In this document: one piece after another, positions 47,437 to 58,369 of the stretch
Layout: every line of letters begins with the position of its first letter
Numbering within the stretch: the first letter of the stretch is position 1
Source of the DNA: Metallyticus violacea
Taxonomy: Eukaryota; Arthropoda; Insecta; Mantodea; Metallyticidae
Reading direction: 5' to 3'
Assembly (NCBI GenBank): GCA_030762175.1
Contig: CM060840.1
Location: 40,802,501-40,866,500, forward strand
DNA length: 64,000 nucleotides
Notes under the pieces: model-generated
Seen by the model: only the letters and a program-made list of their open reading frames with translations
Database searches by the model: none
Told to the model about the DNA's origin: nothing
Position numbers and translations under genes: made by a program

Positions 47437-50400
47437 TTTCACTTTGTTTCTATAGTCTAAGAAGATTTATGCTTCTATTTCCAACATTCCTAATAAATTA
47501 TTTATTACTTCTTCCAGCTTTCATTTCCGCCTAATCTGCTAGAAATTCGTTAAATTTTGGAATCAATAACACGAGAAATACCCATTTCTCCCGTGAGTCT
47601 CTTCACGTCCAAGCACATGGCGCTCGAATGGTGGCATAGAGAATATCTTATCCTGTAGAATGCTTCGATCTTTAGGGACGATTACCACTCTCACCTAAGT
47701 TAAGATGCATGTCACAGTACTTTTTTAAACTACAACGGCGAAACACGTGCAAATGACAGCACAACAACAGCGTAGACACTTTAAAACGAATACTGCTATC
47801 AGTCAGGTGAGTTGACGCTGCCTTTTCATTGGCTAATAGTAGAAGTGCTTTGTTTTTGCCGATCTCTAAAATATGGAGCATCGTGGTATAATATACCTAA
47901 TAATTAATCACTGTTACAACATAACTATGATGTAGCACAAAATCGAGACGTTTTTTCGAACCGTTTGAAGGGATATTTAGGCCTAGGACTTGGCCTAAAA
48001 ACTACGTTCAGTTACTTGATCTCTTTTAATATGGTGAACATTGTGAGTTAGAGAATTGCTTGCGGTCTCCGTTTAAATTTCCCTGCTTCCCTTTATCTAT
48101 GATTAATGGGCATTTTACGTACATCCTGTGTAATAGATAAGAGAAAATTTTCTACAGCATAATTTAGTAATGTGTATAAAACATAAATCCGGACAATTAC
48201 TGAGGATTTGATATAGAAATGGCTTTAATTAAAAGTAGTGGATTATATATGAGGTGCTGTGCTGTTTTAAGGCTTGGTTATCGCGAATTTTTTTCCTCCG
48301 CTTTTAAGATTGCAAAAGTCTTCATGTGGCAAAAACAATTTATGGGGAAGGGAACAAGGTCTGCTATTTGTTTCTGGGTGATATACACGAATTTCTTATT
48401 TTGTACACTTGGGATCCATATTGAATCTAATTTAAAAAATACTAATATAAAAGCAAATAAATTATCTGTTAATTTATATCAATTAGCCATCTAAGCAAGT
48501 GTTCCGAAAAATGAACATTTCTTTCTAGCGATTTTGCATACTTTAAACTGAATTTTTTGTATTCTTGCATATTCGATTCCCTTTAACTGCCTGCACACTG
48601 TCATTTTATTCTCACTTTCACACGAAGTTACCAATAACATATTCTTTCCCTTCACAATGCCCCAAACATTGACTTCTTTCTATTCTTTTATCCGGTTCAG
48701 TACTGTACGTTAAATCTTTTCTTCAAATATTCTAAAGAAAGGGACAAACCGTTAGTCTTAAGAAACGGCCATGTCTAGGATAGAATGCTCTTAAACTCTT
48801 GCTGCAAGAAACGAAATAACAAGTTGACTCCTTCTGTTATAACATTATGCGTAATTTCTATTTGCTTCACTTTCTCCTGCATTAAAAATTATTCCGATTT
48901 ATTATAGAATAGTAATAAAATAGTATAATTGCTTTCTGTCGCATAAACAACAATGCTGTCATCCTCGCTAAACAAAAAATGTGAAGGCATCACTTTCTGT
49001 TTCCTTTTACGTAGATGTTAGCATTTCTATTTTTTTAAACACAACTCATTAACAAGAATAAGTTATTCAGATATAATAAAAAGTTAATACACAAATCTGG
49101 AAGCATTCGGATAGCTGCACACACTTCTAATAACTTCAAGAAGAATACTCAGCTATCCGAAGTATGACAATGCAAGTATTAAACTTATGTGGACTAGGTT
49201 AAATCCATGCTTAGTTGAACTTCTTAATGAATAAAAAAATTAAATAATCTTTCACTTGAATTTGGTTTTCTTTGAGTTGTGCCGTTATTCCCAACTACTT
49301 TTTGCGCAATCCCATCAATTTTCCCATCCCCACCTCCCTGTCCACGCTGGAAGGCTTGTTACCTGTGTCTTATTCCTATTGATTGGAACGGGAAAGGGAG
49401 TTTTTCGAGAATAATGTGACGTAATCTTTCTAGCGTGGTCTTAAAGAGAAATTGCTTAGTCCATTAAATCTAGGGACTCAAAGAGAAACGTTTTTAGGGA
49501 ATATAAAATGTTTACTTTTACTGACTTATTAATACATTGTAGCTATCTTTTATAAACACATTTCAGAATTATTTGTCTTAAATGGAGAACTGCATAGTTA
49601 TATTATGAGGCGAAGAGTTAATGTTTATATTTTAAATTTTTCAAGTCATCTTTATATTACAAATAAAATTGTTAGCAAACTGCAAAATTTAAGAGAAGTA
49701 TTAAAGGGAAGAAGGGGTCAAAATCTTATTTTCGTTTTTTGTGCCATTTTAATTTTTTAAATTTTCTGTTTATTTTGATATAACTTTCATTAATGTCCCT
49801 TGGTTATAAGTATATTAGTAATTTTTATTATGTCACCACAGTTTTTTTTTCTGGCGAGTACTTGTTCAGTTATCTAAGGAACTATTTACTCTAGAAGGCT
49901 AGAAGTCTGTGGTTTGTCTTGAATGATAGAAAAAGTTGTATTGCATAAATTGGTAGAGTTTGTTTCCATGATATCATCCTTTGTTGTTTACAATGTTGGA
50001 GGAAATTTAGCTGGTGTTTCCCTAAAAGTGTTATTTTTTCTGTAAAAACATCTTTGGGGTTGCAATTATTGAAAAACTACACTTCTTTTGCATAAGTTTC
50101 CAATTTTTTTAGGATCTGTATAAGCAATCACTTTATAACGTACCACATATTCATAATATTATTGTCATTTTGATAGAGCTAGGACAAAATGTGGCAATAT
50201 AAATAAATAAAATGTTTGGAAAAAAATAGAAAAAAGCAAACAATTTACATAAATTTATAATTTGCTTCAGAGTATAGTATTTTAACGCGACACATTCTGT
50301 GAAAAACACCAAACACAGACTTTTTCTATAAAACAAATATGATGTAAACTGGCTGTAAATAATTAAAGTATACAACTTCTATTTTCTTGCAGCATTAATT

Positions 50401-50492
50401 ATGAATAACAAATATTTATGCAAACATTAAGAGCATTAATGATCAACGATTCTTAACTGATACAATATGCCAAAAAGTACGTATACGATCAA

Positions 50493-50496
<4 letters not shown>
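47435..50496. other. AT-rich sequence, nothing certain
   Basis: A 91-codon frame at 48219-48494 (+) has no recognised domain. On the minus strand near 48975-48930, LFSEDDSIVVYATESN resembles the FADD box of a LINE reverse transcriptase, but no flanking motif supports it. Confidence 0.4.

Positions 50497-50539
<43 letters not shown>
50497..50539. repeat. (TA)n microsatellite
   Basis: About 21 uninterrupted TA units, 18 bp before a perfect hairpin. Confidence 0.95.
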
Positions 50540-50542
<3 letters not shown>

Positions 50543-50557
50543 TAACAAGTGAAGTGT

Positions 50558-50586
50558 CAAGAAGACAAGTGTCACTTGTCTTCTTG
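50558..50586. repeat. Perfect 29-nt hairpin
   Basis: CAAGAAGACAAGTG, a single T, then CACTTGTCTTCTTG: 14-bp arms with a one-base loop and no mismatch. Confidence 0.95.
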
Positions 50587-50594
50587 CCATAGAA

Positions 50595-50613
50595 GGACTC
50601 CACGAGTCCGAAA
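50595..50613. repeat. Second small hairpin followed by GAAA
   Basis: GGACTC, CAC, GAGTCC (6-bp stem, 3-base loop) then GAAA at 50610-50613, eight bases after the larger hairpin. Confidence 0.85.
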
Positions 50614-52945
50614 TATAGCGATCTCAAGTGTGACTTTTTCTTAGTGTTTTATCCTTTTCTACTATTATAATTACTGTTAATTTGTTAATAGTTTTACTTT
50701 ATTTTTATTATATATATATATATAACACCTATATGCTACTAAAATAAGAGCAGAGATAAACAAAATATAATAAATGCGAACAGAAACGGAATTGCAAACG
50801 CTTTTGGTTTGATGGAGGTTTTTTGACAAAATGTGGAAAGCACGAAACCATATCCGAAACAATGTTATGCTTTAATGCCACACAGCGCTCAATCCAGGTA
50901 TTTCCGGATATGGGTTCCATGCATCAGTTTGCCGCCATAAATAGAATATGAAACATTGTTGATGGTTTTTTAATAATCAATTTTAACAATTTTGTAACTT
51001 TCCAACTGTGGTTTGCAACATTTGGGTTTCCAGTGAAAATTGTACTTATAATTTTTCATAAATTCATTTTGTTTCGCCATAGTAAACATGTGTCATTCTT
51101 CGCTTCTTATCGAGAATAGATCCCGTTTGTCTAAATTTATTTACATCTTCTCAGGAGGTAGAAGGAGGTACACCGGGGAATTTTATTAAAACCGTTTTAT
51201 AACTCCCCTGCGTACATTTATAATAATATACGTAACGTATTTAAACAACAGTTCTCGTGATGTACACCCCTGTCTTCGCATCACGAAAACACTTACACCC
51301 AGACTTAAACACTTTAATAAAACCATTTAGGACACTCTTGTGTACTCTCTTAAACACAACAAAAAACACTCTTTAGTTATATCGGCAGGCGCTCTGATTG
51401 AATAAACGCGGAGAAACAAGGCAAGCAATGAGAGAGTAAAGATGCCTTGGCGGTCCGTAATAAAGCACAATGAGCGGCCAAGATCACAGGAGAAGGCTCT
51501 GTACTTCAAATGACAAAGAGGTGTAGAAACATATAAGAAATATATGCTAAAGAGAAGACATGTAAAAATGAGTCAAAATAAGAAGAAAGAAATAGAGAAA
51601 GCATGTAGTAAAAACGCCTGATAATCCTCTACCAAAGATCGTGATGATATTTTTAGATTTTTAGAACACTCGCAAGATACGTTTGTTGCCCACATCTCAA
51701 TAGCGCAATTGAGAAGAATTAAATCTTAATGAAAAGAAGAAGAATAAAAATAAATGCAGTTGTTTGATTATGTAGCATATTTGAACTAATAAACAGGTTC
51801 TGGTAATTTATTGTTTTCAGTAATGTTTCTCAGCTTTTTGAACAACCAAACATAAATAAAAATAAAGGCTGTATAACATAAATCAGAAGTTTTAACTGCA
51901 AAATACATACAATTAATTCACACCGAAGGAAACCTTGTTGCATGTCATGCAATGAAACAATAATTTATCGCTAAGAACCTTAGTTTCTGCAAAAACTAAA
52001 AGGTAGTCCATTAATAATAGCGCTTTACTTGCCCACCATTTATCTTGGATAATTTGTTTTGCTGGTCCAGGATTCTGGGTCAAGCATTAAATAGCTGGGA
52101 TCCTTAGATAAGAGAGCCGGAAGGATGATCAATGCTGTTTCAGAGAAATAAACATGCAGGCCTCGTGTATCTGCAAGCAATACTTCATCTCTCTTTAATG
52201 CACCCCCACCAGCTCTGCAATATGCGAGGGGGGTTATTAAAAAGACTGAAGCAAGCCATGGCGTACATAGCTGCAAAGGGTCTTTTGTTATGTGCGTTAT
52301 GGTGTACATTCACCTATGCACTAGGCATCAATGAGGTAAAAGTACATGATGTTGTTTTATGCATTTAAAGTGAAGACCATGCTTTACAGCTCATTAATCA
52401 TTATTCCTACATATCTACCTGCAAAAATAACTTTCATCGTGTTGGATCGTCATGTTTCAGTGAGATCAAAACGGTGGAACTCACCGGAGTGAGTACTACA
52501 GATTACTTCCGCCAGTGTGATCCATTAATTCCAGAATACCTAAGCAGCATGCATTCTTCAATAAAAATGCTTTGATAGTTTTCCCTCTTTGATTATGCAT
52601 TGGAAGTAATAAGCATAGAGTGGTACGTGCTTCACTCAAAGAGAACTACTGGAAAATATAAAAAGGGGAGCAAAAAAACGGAAGTATTTTTCACATTTAA
52701 TACTTTAAGCACTGTTACACGCTGAAAATACAACTTAAGTCATTAAAAATATAGCCATGAATGTAAACGAATATTATTACAATAATATTTGTTTTGAAAC
52801 TGCCGAAAGTAGTTCTGCTTAAACTACTACATTGTTACAATTTTAGCCCTTGAAAACAAACCTATACACAAAGGAAAAAGGGATTTAAAAGCTAATCAAA
52901 GAGCTATTTCTTACTTTACAAGGGTCAGAGGTTAAGTGTAAGCAG
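50614..52945. other. AT-rich sequence, nothing recognised
   Basis: Patches of balanced composition at about 51160-51500 and 52040-52370 carry overlapping frames on both strands with no known domain. No repeat copy is seen elsewhere in the window. Confidence 0.4.
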
Positions 52946-53315
52946 TGGGAACAAATCAGCAATTTGCTTCTGATGCTTAGTGCAGGGATATTTCACGTCA
53001 GGCGAGGTGAACTGATGCTGTGTGGGCGGTTTGTGCTTTGGAAAGATTTCTGCACCGACTTCTGGTATGGAAGTGGAACTTCTGAGTGGGTCGGGCTCCT
53101 TGGAGGGGGAGCTACCACAGTGCCGAGGTGTTCTATCTGGAAGCATTGTTAAGTACCTGGTCTAAGTATTTTACCGCCCGTGTCTCCTCGACTCATCCCT
53201 TCCTTCCGGAAGGGTTCCCAATCGAGGCGTAGGCACAAACGGCCAGCCCTTGAGCAAAGTTGAAGAAATATCCTTCTCTGTCCCTATTATCCAATCCTAT
53301 CTTCTTAGTTTTCTG
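52946..53315 (+). mobile_element. SINE family B, 5'-truncated copy
   Basis: Matches 35253-35720 from TTTGCTTCTG onward. Shared phrases include TTCTGGTATGGAAGTGGAAC, CCTTCCTTCCGGAAGGGTTC, GAGGCGTAGGCACAAACGGC and CAGCCCTTGAGCAAAG, ending near CCAATCCTAT. The tRNA-like head is missing. It lies directly outside the left arm of the large inverted duplication. Confidence 0.8.
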
Positions 53316-53344
53316 TATAAATGTGTTCAATATATAAAGGGTTC

Positions 53345-53530
53345 AAATATCAAACGCTCTTTTCCAATTTTTACAGAATAAGCGAAAAACTATCCATCTC
53401 TGTTAATATATATAATATATTACACCGAAAATAATTAGAAGCCTCTTTTACTACAAGCATTTTTATAACAAACCATTGCCAAAAATACAATGGCCAGGGA
53501 GAAAAAAATTAATAACAACACAACAACAAC

Positions 53531-53571
<41 letters not shown>

Positions 53572-54690
53572 GATGGTTCTATGTGCCTGATGATGGAAGA
53601 GTCGGTTACAAGTGTAATTCAAACTTTGTTACTTTTTATTTCAGGTTTTAGAGGGAAATCATTATAAAAATAGCATTGATTAGCAGGAATATATATTATA
53701 ATGTGTAGGTAAAATGTGTAATTAAGGGTAAAAGTACAAAAAGTATCACGAAACATGTAAAAAAAAAAAAAAAACAGTATTCATGTTTTCCCTTCACAAC
53801 TAACAGAAAGAATTCAGTTTTTCATTCTTACACAGGGGTTGTAATTGATGTCTCGTAAAACTCTGTGCTCTTCAGCAAGGAACGCCAACATGGACGAGAG
53901 GTATTTCTATTTTCAACGGGGTTGATCTTTCAGACGAAGCACAGATTGCTTTATATCAACCCCTAATTTTACTCTCTTTAAATGTTCAAAATCTCTCCAC
54001 CATAATAGTTCTTTTAATAGTTAGTTTAGATTGATGAGATCGAAATACTTTAAGCATTGTGCATTTTGAAATGTTACACTTTTTAATGTTAACAATGAAT
54101 TAGCACAGCATCATTGTTAAAAAAATCACTTGACTCCATTGGAACTAAATGAAATGGGTGTATAGCTTTAGCTTAATCTACAATTCTATGTAAATCTTGG
54201 GGAATGAAGAGCTTGCTCTTTCTTCTTATTTTCTCTGTAACAGCGAAATCGCAATCGCAACTCAAAATGCTATGGTCACTCAGTAAATATTTCCCTTAAA
54301 AACTAATATTATTATAGCATGGCATTTAGAACACTCTATGGAGCATAGCATGGCATTTAGAACTGCGCTATCTGACAACTAATATTTGAACTGCTTGAAC
54401 CTTGTTTAGGCACTTAGAACACGACTTGGAATATGCATCTGAGCGCATAGAACGTACTTTTGAAATAAAACATTAAACTAAAAATGGAACTTGGAACGTT
54501 TGGCATTTCCAATCTTCATATAATGCAATATGATATCTCTTAAAAAGACTTCTTCATAACTTCCTACATTATATAATAGAAAAGCATAGCTAAGATCATA
54601 AGCAATGGCCTGTATGAAATAGAAAAGCAATAATAAAAGTGTATAAAAAGTAAACGTCATTGAAGGAAAAAAGTATTTTAACTGAAGTCT
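53345..54690 (+). repeat. Large inverted duplication, left arm
   Basis: Matches the reverse complement of about 58370-59590 along most of its length. Shared phrases, read on this strand, include CAATGGCCAGGGAGAAAAAA, GTCGGTTACAAGTG, TTAGCAGGAATATATATTAT, GAAGGGAAAACATGAATTC in related form, and the TTCCCTTAAAAACTAATATT block. Similarity is clear but not high; I estimate three-quarters to four-fifths in the better parts. No frame is shared. It contains a (CAA)n(AAT)n array that the other arm lacks, and a near-tandem ATAGCATGGCATTTAGAAC at about 54316-54372. Confidence 0.82.
53513..53571. repeat. (CAA)n(AAT)n microsatellite
   Basis: About four CAA units, then about 14 AAT units, inside the left arm of the inverted duplication. 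Confidence 0.95.
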
Positions 54691-54719
54691 GAGTTTAGTG
54701 GTTAGGTCTGTTATTAAAA

Positions 54720-54965
54720 GTTAACGTTCTACTGCCAACATTTCCAACACATCAATGAGTGGAGACGACGCAAATGAGCCGGGAGTTTCTCACCACTTAA
54801 AATTACTTATGTGCCTTTCGGGCAAGAGAAAACTCGGGAAAAATCCCCACCCAGTCAATTTAACTTAACAGGATTGAACCTGTGCTGCGTTTTTTAGGTG
54901 TTATGAACTGATACCTTACCCAAGAAAGCTGCAGGTAATAGCTAGGTGACATTGGGCCTTTAGTA
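54720..54965 (-). mobile_element. tRNA-derived SINE, degenerate
   Basis: Minus strand: TTTCTTGGGTAAGGTATCAG near 54927 is the box A side, GCACAGGTTCAATCCTGTT near 54881 the box B, followed by TGGGTGGGGATTTTTCCCG and a body down to about 54720. Its body differs from A and B beyond the shared TTTTTCC phrase. Confidence 0.55.
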
Positions 54966-54984
54966 ACAAATGTGTTGAATAGGA

Positions 54985-55010
54985 GTAGTATAGTAGAAGT
55001 AGTAGTAGTG

Positions 55011-55061
<51 letters not shown>

Positions 55062-55215
55062 CTAATTATAGTAGTAGTAATAGTAGTAATAATAGTAGTA
55101 GTAATAGTAGTAGTAGTAATAGTAGCAGCAGCAGCAGAAGTAGTAGTAGTACTAATTATAGTAGTAGTAATAGTAGTAATAATAGTAGTAATAGTATTAG
55201 TAGTAATAGTAGCAA
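54985..55215. repeat. (TAG)n imperfect microsatellite with a 90-bp tandem duplication
   Basis: A long TAG/TAA/CAG array. The 50 bases at 55051-55100 recur at 55141-55190, both including the interruption ACTAATTATAG. The Val/Ile-rich 98-codon frame is an artefact. Confidence 0.95.
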
Positions 55216-55439
55216 AAGTTTATTTATTTACAAAATATATTTGTTACAAATCTAACTCATCCATGTAGTACGGATCCTAGGGCCTTACGTCTTTTCCAAT
55301 ACACTAGGAAATACATGAAATTGCAAAATATATATATTTAACTTTTAAACATATAAATAAATAAAATAAACAGAAAAGAAAAGAGTACAAAAAGAAATTA
55401 CTTCCATCTCACATATATGTACAAATAATTTAAAAAAAA
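55216..55439. other. AT-rich sequence, possible LINE 3' UTR
   Basis: TTTATTTATTTACAAAATAT follows the TAG array. On the minus strand this would be a UTR end next to a microsatellite tail, a layout seen in LINEs. A short TGGATGAGTTAGATTTG (M-D-E-L-D-L and a stop) just upstream fits that idea, but the evidence is thin. Confidence 0.25.
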
Positions 55440-55670
55440 ATATGACTACTTCCCCAACCCCCTTCCCGGTTGTCCTCGATCTGGTCTATCTCACTTTGTT
55501 TAAAATTGTACCCTTCCTATCTGCCAGCAAAGTCCACTACTGACTCTGCCCTCTCACCCCATTAACAAACGCTTAGGTGGATGTCTCTATCTCCATTCTT
55601 CCGTCACCTCGTAGTATGCCAGAATATGTTCCCAAAATTATTTCCGCGCACATGTTGTGTCAAGTAATGA
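55440..55670 (-). mobile_element. LINE 3' end relic
   Basis: Minus strand reads FWEHILAYYEVTEEWR near 55640-55595, then RVSSGLCWQIGRVQF near 55550-55505. The first part matches the knuckle region at 26.0 kb (shared bases CATATTCTGGCATA), and the second matches the pieces at 18.68 and 32.27 kb, linking all four fragments into one or a few related LINE families. Confidence 0.5.
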
Positions 55671-56045
55671 AGAAGTAAGCGTTATTTACCAATGTAATTA
55701 AAACTAAGTGATGAGAAAGAGATAAAAAAAAAGAACCGTGCTTACGAACTTTGGTTCCAAATGAGTGAGAAATAAAAGTACTCAAAATTGCAATTAAAAT
55801 ATAGATCAGAAAAAATGAATTTTATATACATAAGTATCAACATTTTCTAAGATAGCACATAATTTAACTAAAAACGTTTGGTATACTTAACAACAGTGAG
55901 CAATAAGTGGGTGTTTTGTTCATTTGCCTACCTATTAGTTCCCATAAGAGACTACTCATAATCCAGAATATGGAACTTGGCTATCTAAAAGGACAACATG
56001 CAGGTAAACCCAGGATTACAACCTGCACAAAACATATTTCTGTGT
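55671..56045. other. AT-rich sequence, nothing recognised
   Basis: No feature is seen before the Tc1 relic. Confidence 0.5.
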
Positions 56046-56650
56046 TTAAGGGCCCTGAGAGAAAGAAGATCGTATTGTCAAGTTGAATGTTGACAATTTA
56101 ACTGTTTCAACGCAAACTATTACAAACAGACTGTAGGAAAGGCATTTCAATTCCATTGTACATGGAAATTGCGGAAAACTCTATTGCATATTTTCCGGAA
56201 GTTTGGTCAGTTGGCAACTAGAACAATGGAGTCTGATTTTTTCATAGATGAATCGAGCTTTGTTCTGCCATAATGATCTGGGGAGGAATAATAGCAAGTA
56301 GAAAAACCGATCTAGTTTTGTTCCATGGAACAATGAATGCAAACATATATACTAAAGATGTTTTGCAGCCTGTGGTCCTTCCTAATGCTGAAGCATCTGA
56401 CCCTGAATTCCTTAAAGTACTTGATAATGCCAATACACATGAAACGATGTGTATACAGATAGTTAGAAAGACACAATGTTATAGCACTAGAGTGATCTGC
56501 TCAGTACCCAGATCTAAATCCGATTGACCATCTGTGGGATACTCTTCAACATCAAGATACCGGATTAGTTATTCACACGCCTGTATTATCATTGACAGAA
56601 TATCAAACAAGTAAATCCTTCGTCACATTTATTCAACTCCAATGGGTCCC
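56046..56650 (+). pseudogene. Tc1-like transposase relic, internally deleted
   Basis: On the plus strand an N-terminal second-helix region reads VDNLTVSTQTITNRL near 56085. Then TMESDFFIDESSFVLP carries the first catalytic Asp at 56247-56249. The reading jumps directly to MIWGGIIASRKTDLVLFHGT at 56273, so the 30-40 residues normally between these motifs are gone. The second Asp is in VLDNANTHE at 56423-56425. After a frameshift, SAQYPDLNPIDHLWDTL gives the third position as Asp (56526-56528), where Tc1 elements have Glu. Stops and shifts make it inactive. Terminal repeats are not identified. It lies between the arms of the large inverted duplication. Confidence 0.82.
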
Positions 56651-58369
56651 GAGTAATGCAAGAAAGAGGTGCTGTTGCGTATTTCTGATGTCACGAGCTT
56701 TTTTTACGAGTATTTGAGAAAAGGGCAATTTACATAAATTTGGGTTGTTTGTTAGCATATTTCAAATTAGAAAATTGTGTTACTGTATTAAATTTTTAAT
56801 ATAAGCATTGTAAATATTGTTTACACAACTTGCATGGTGTAGTCTCATTTGAAATTAGAAACTTTAAGAAAATGTTGTGTTCCTTAAACAATTTTGATGT
56901 TTTCATTTCATTGACACAGTAAATTACTAGAAGATTTCCATGTCTACCTATTCAAATAAATACAAATAAAAATATATAAAATAATTTCCTGTAACTACTA
57001 CCCAGTTCTTTGTTTTGACAATGACAATTATAACATTTATCAAAATAGATTTTATCACATTTTTGGCATTAAAATGCGTAGAAATTGCTGAACACAAACG
57101 AGGAAAGCCCGAAAGCCTGAAAATCCTTAAATGTATGTATGAAATACGCTTATCATATAAAGGACTAAGCTCTAAGAACCGTCCAGATGAGCCTGTTCTG
57201 TATGTAAAGAAAGTTTATCAAGAATGCTTTGACGTTTCAAATGATCGTAGTAAGTCTGTGTACTGTACTCATTCACGTAAAAACACCGCACAAGTGTGAG
57301 CTTGAACGACCAAAAGGCAAAAGAAGGGAACATTAACCCTTTCATTTGTAACTAGTCGCCAGCTGCCAAGGGAGTACAGAAGAAGATAATGACGAACAAG
57401 AAATCCTGATGACCGGTATGTGGGGATGGGTGGAAGGGTCGGATCGGCCGAAACGGACCGAAGGGAAGTGCAGATTGCTCAGGCACATCTGGCACAAAAT
57501 GGCAGGAACAGACAACAATATGAGCACGTTTCCAAAGGCTTTTCCTTTTTCTGTTTTCTTCTTGCTTGTATTTTGCCGGCTATATTAATTTTGTAGCAGT
57601 CGCTTTCTTTGTCTGCCGAACATGAAGAAAATGAAACCGGTAGACAGGATCTATCCGAGCGTCTGATTCAATCATTTCGGGCGTTCAGTTTTGTAGAAGT
57701 GTATTAGAAATATTTCTAGAGCTATGAAATATTTATTTTTTTTTCACAGAACTCATAAAATAGCAGACACATGAAAGCAAAGGAATATGAATACAGGAGT
57801 CATGTATTATATTTCTTTCATAAGTTTCAGATAATTTCCTGTCATTGCCAAAACAAAAGCAAAAAAAAATCTAATCGAAAGTTCTTTGGAGTTAAAATTG
57901 TGTATGAAGCGTAGTGAATTTTCCTGTTTCTAGCACTGCAACACGGCAAGGCAAAATGAATCTTGTGTACATCACAGTCTCAACGATGTTCCTAATTTGT
58001 GTTACATGAAGTGCCTAATGAAAAACTTATTTACTTCTTATTCACAGAGAATTTGACTTTCAAAATATATTAAGTTTAATACAGAGAGAGTAAAAGTAGT
58101 ACTTCCTTGCACCTCTTCACTTTATTTGACCCAACCACTTCTTGTTCTATTATTGTGAATATATAGATTAGTCTGACATTCTTTATACTTTGAATAGTTT
58201 AACTATTCAAACATATTCAATGACAGTGGTTGACCTTAGAGGCTTATAATATTTCATTTCTATATACACGTTACAGCAAATGATTGCACTTTATATTTGA
58301 TCCAACATTGAGACAATTACAATCATGAGGTTGTCGAAGTTTAGTGAATATTTGTTGCATGAGCTTATT
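56651..58369. other. AT-rich sequence, nothing recognised
   Basis: A 94-codon frame at 57015-57299 has no recognised domain. A patch of higher GC at 57340-57670 contains GGTCGGATCGGCCGAAACGG. An 11-bp-arm hairpin, TTTGAATAGTT/AACTATTCAAA with a one-base loop, is at 58189-58211. Confidence 0.45.

Noticed and set aside
54972..55268. A 98-codon Val/Ile-rich frame
   Set aside because: It is the translation of the TAG/TAA microsatellite.
57015..57299. A 94-codon plus-strand frame with normal-looking composition
   Set aside because: No domain, no splice context and no repeat match that I recognise; the length is within chance expectation for this window.
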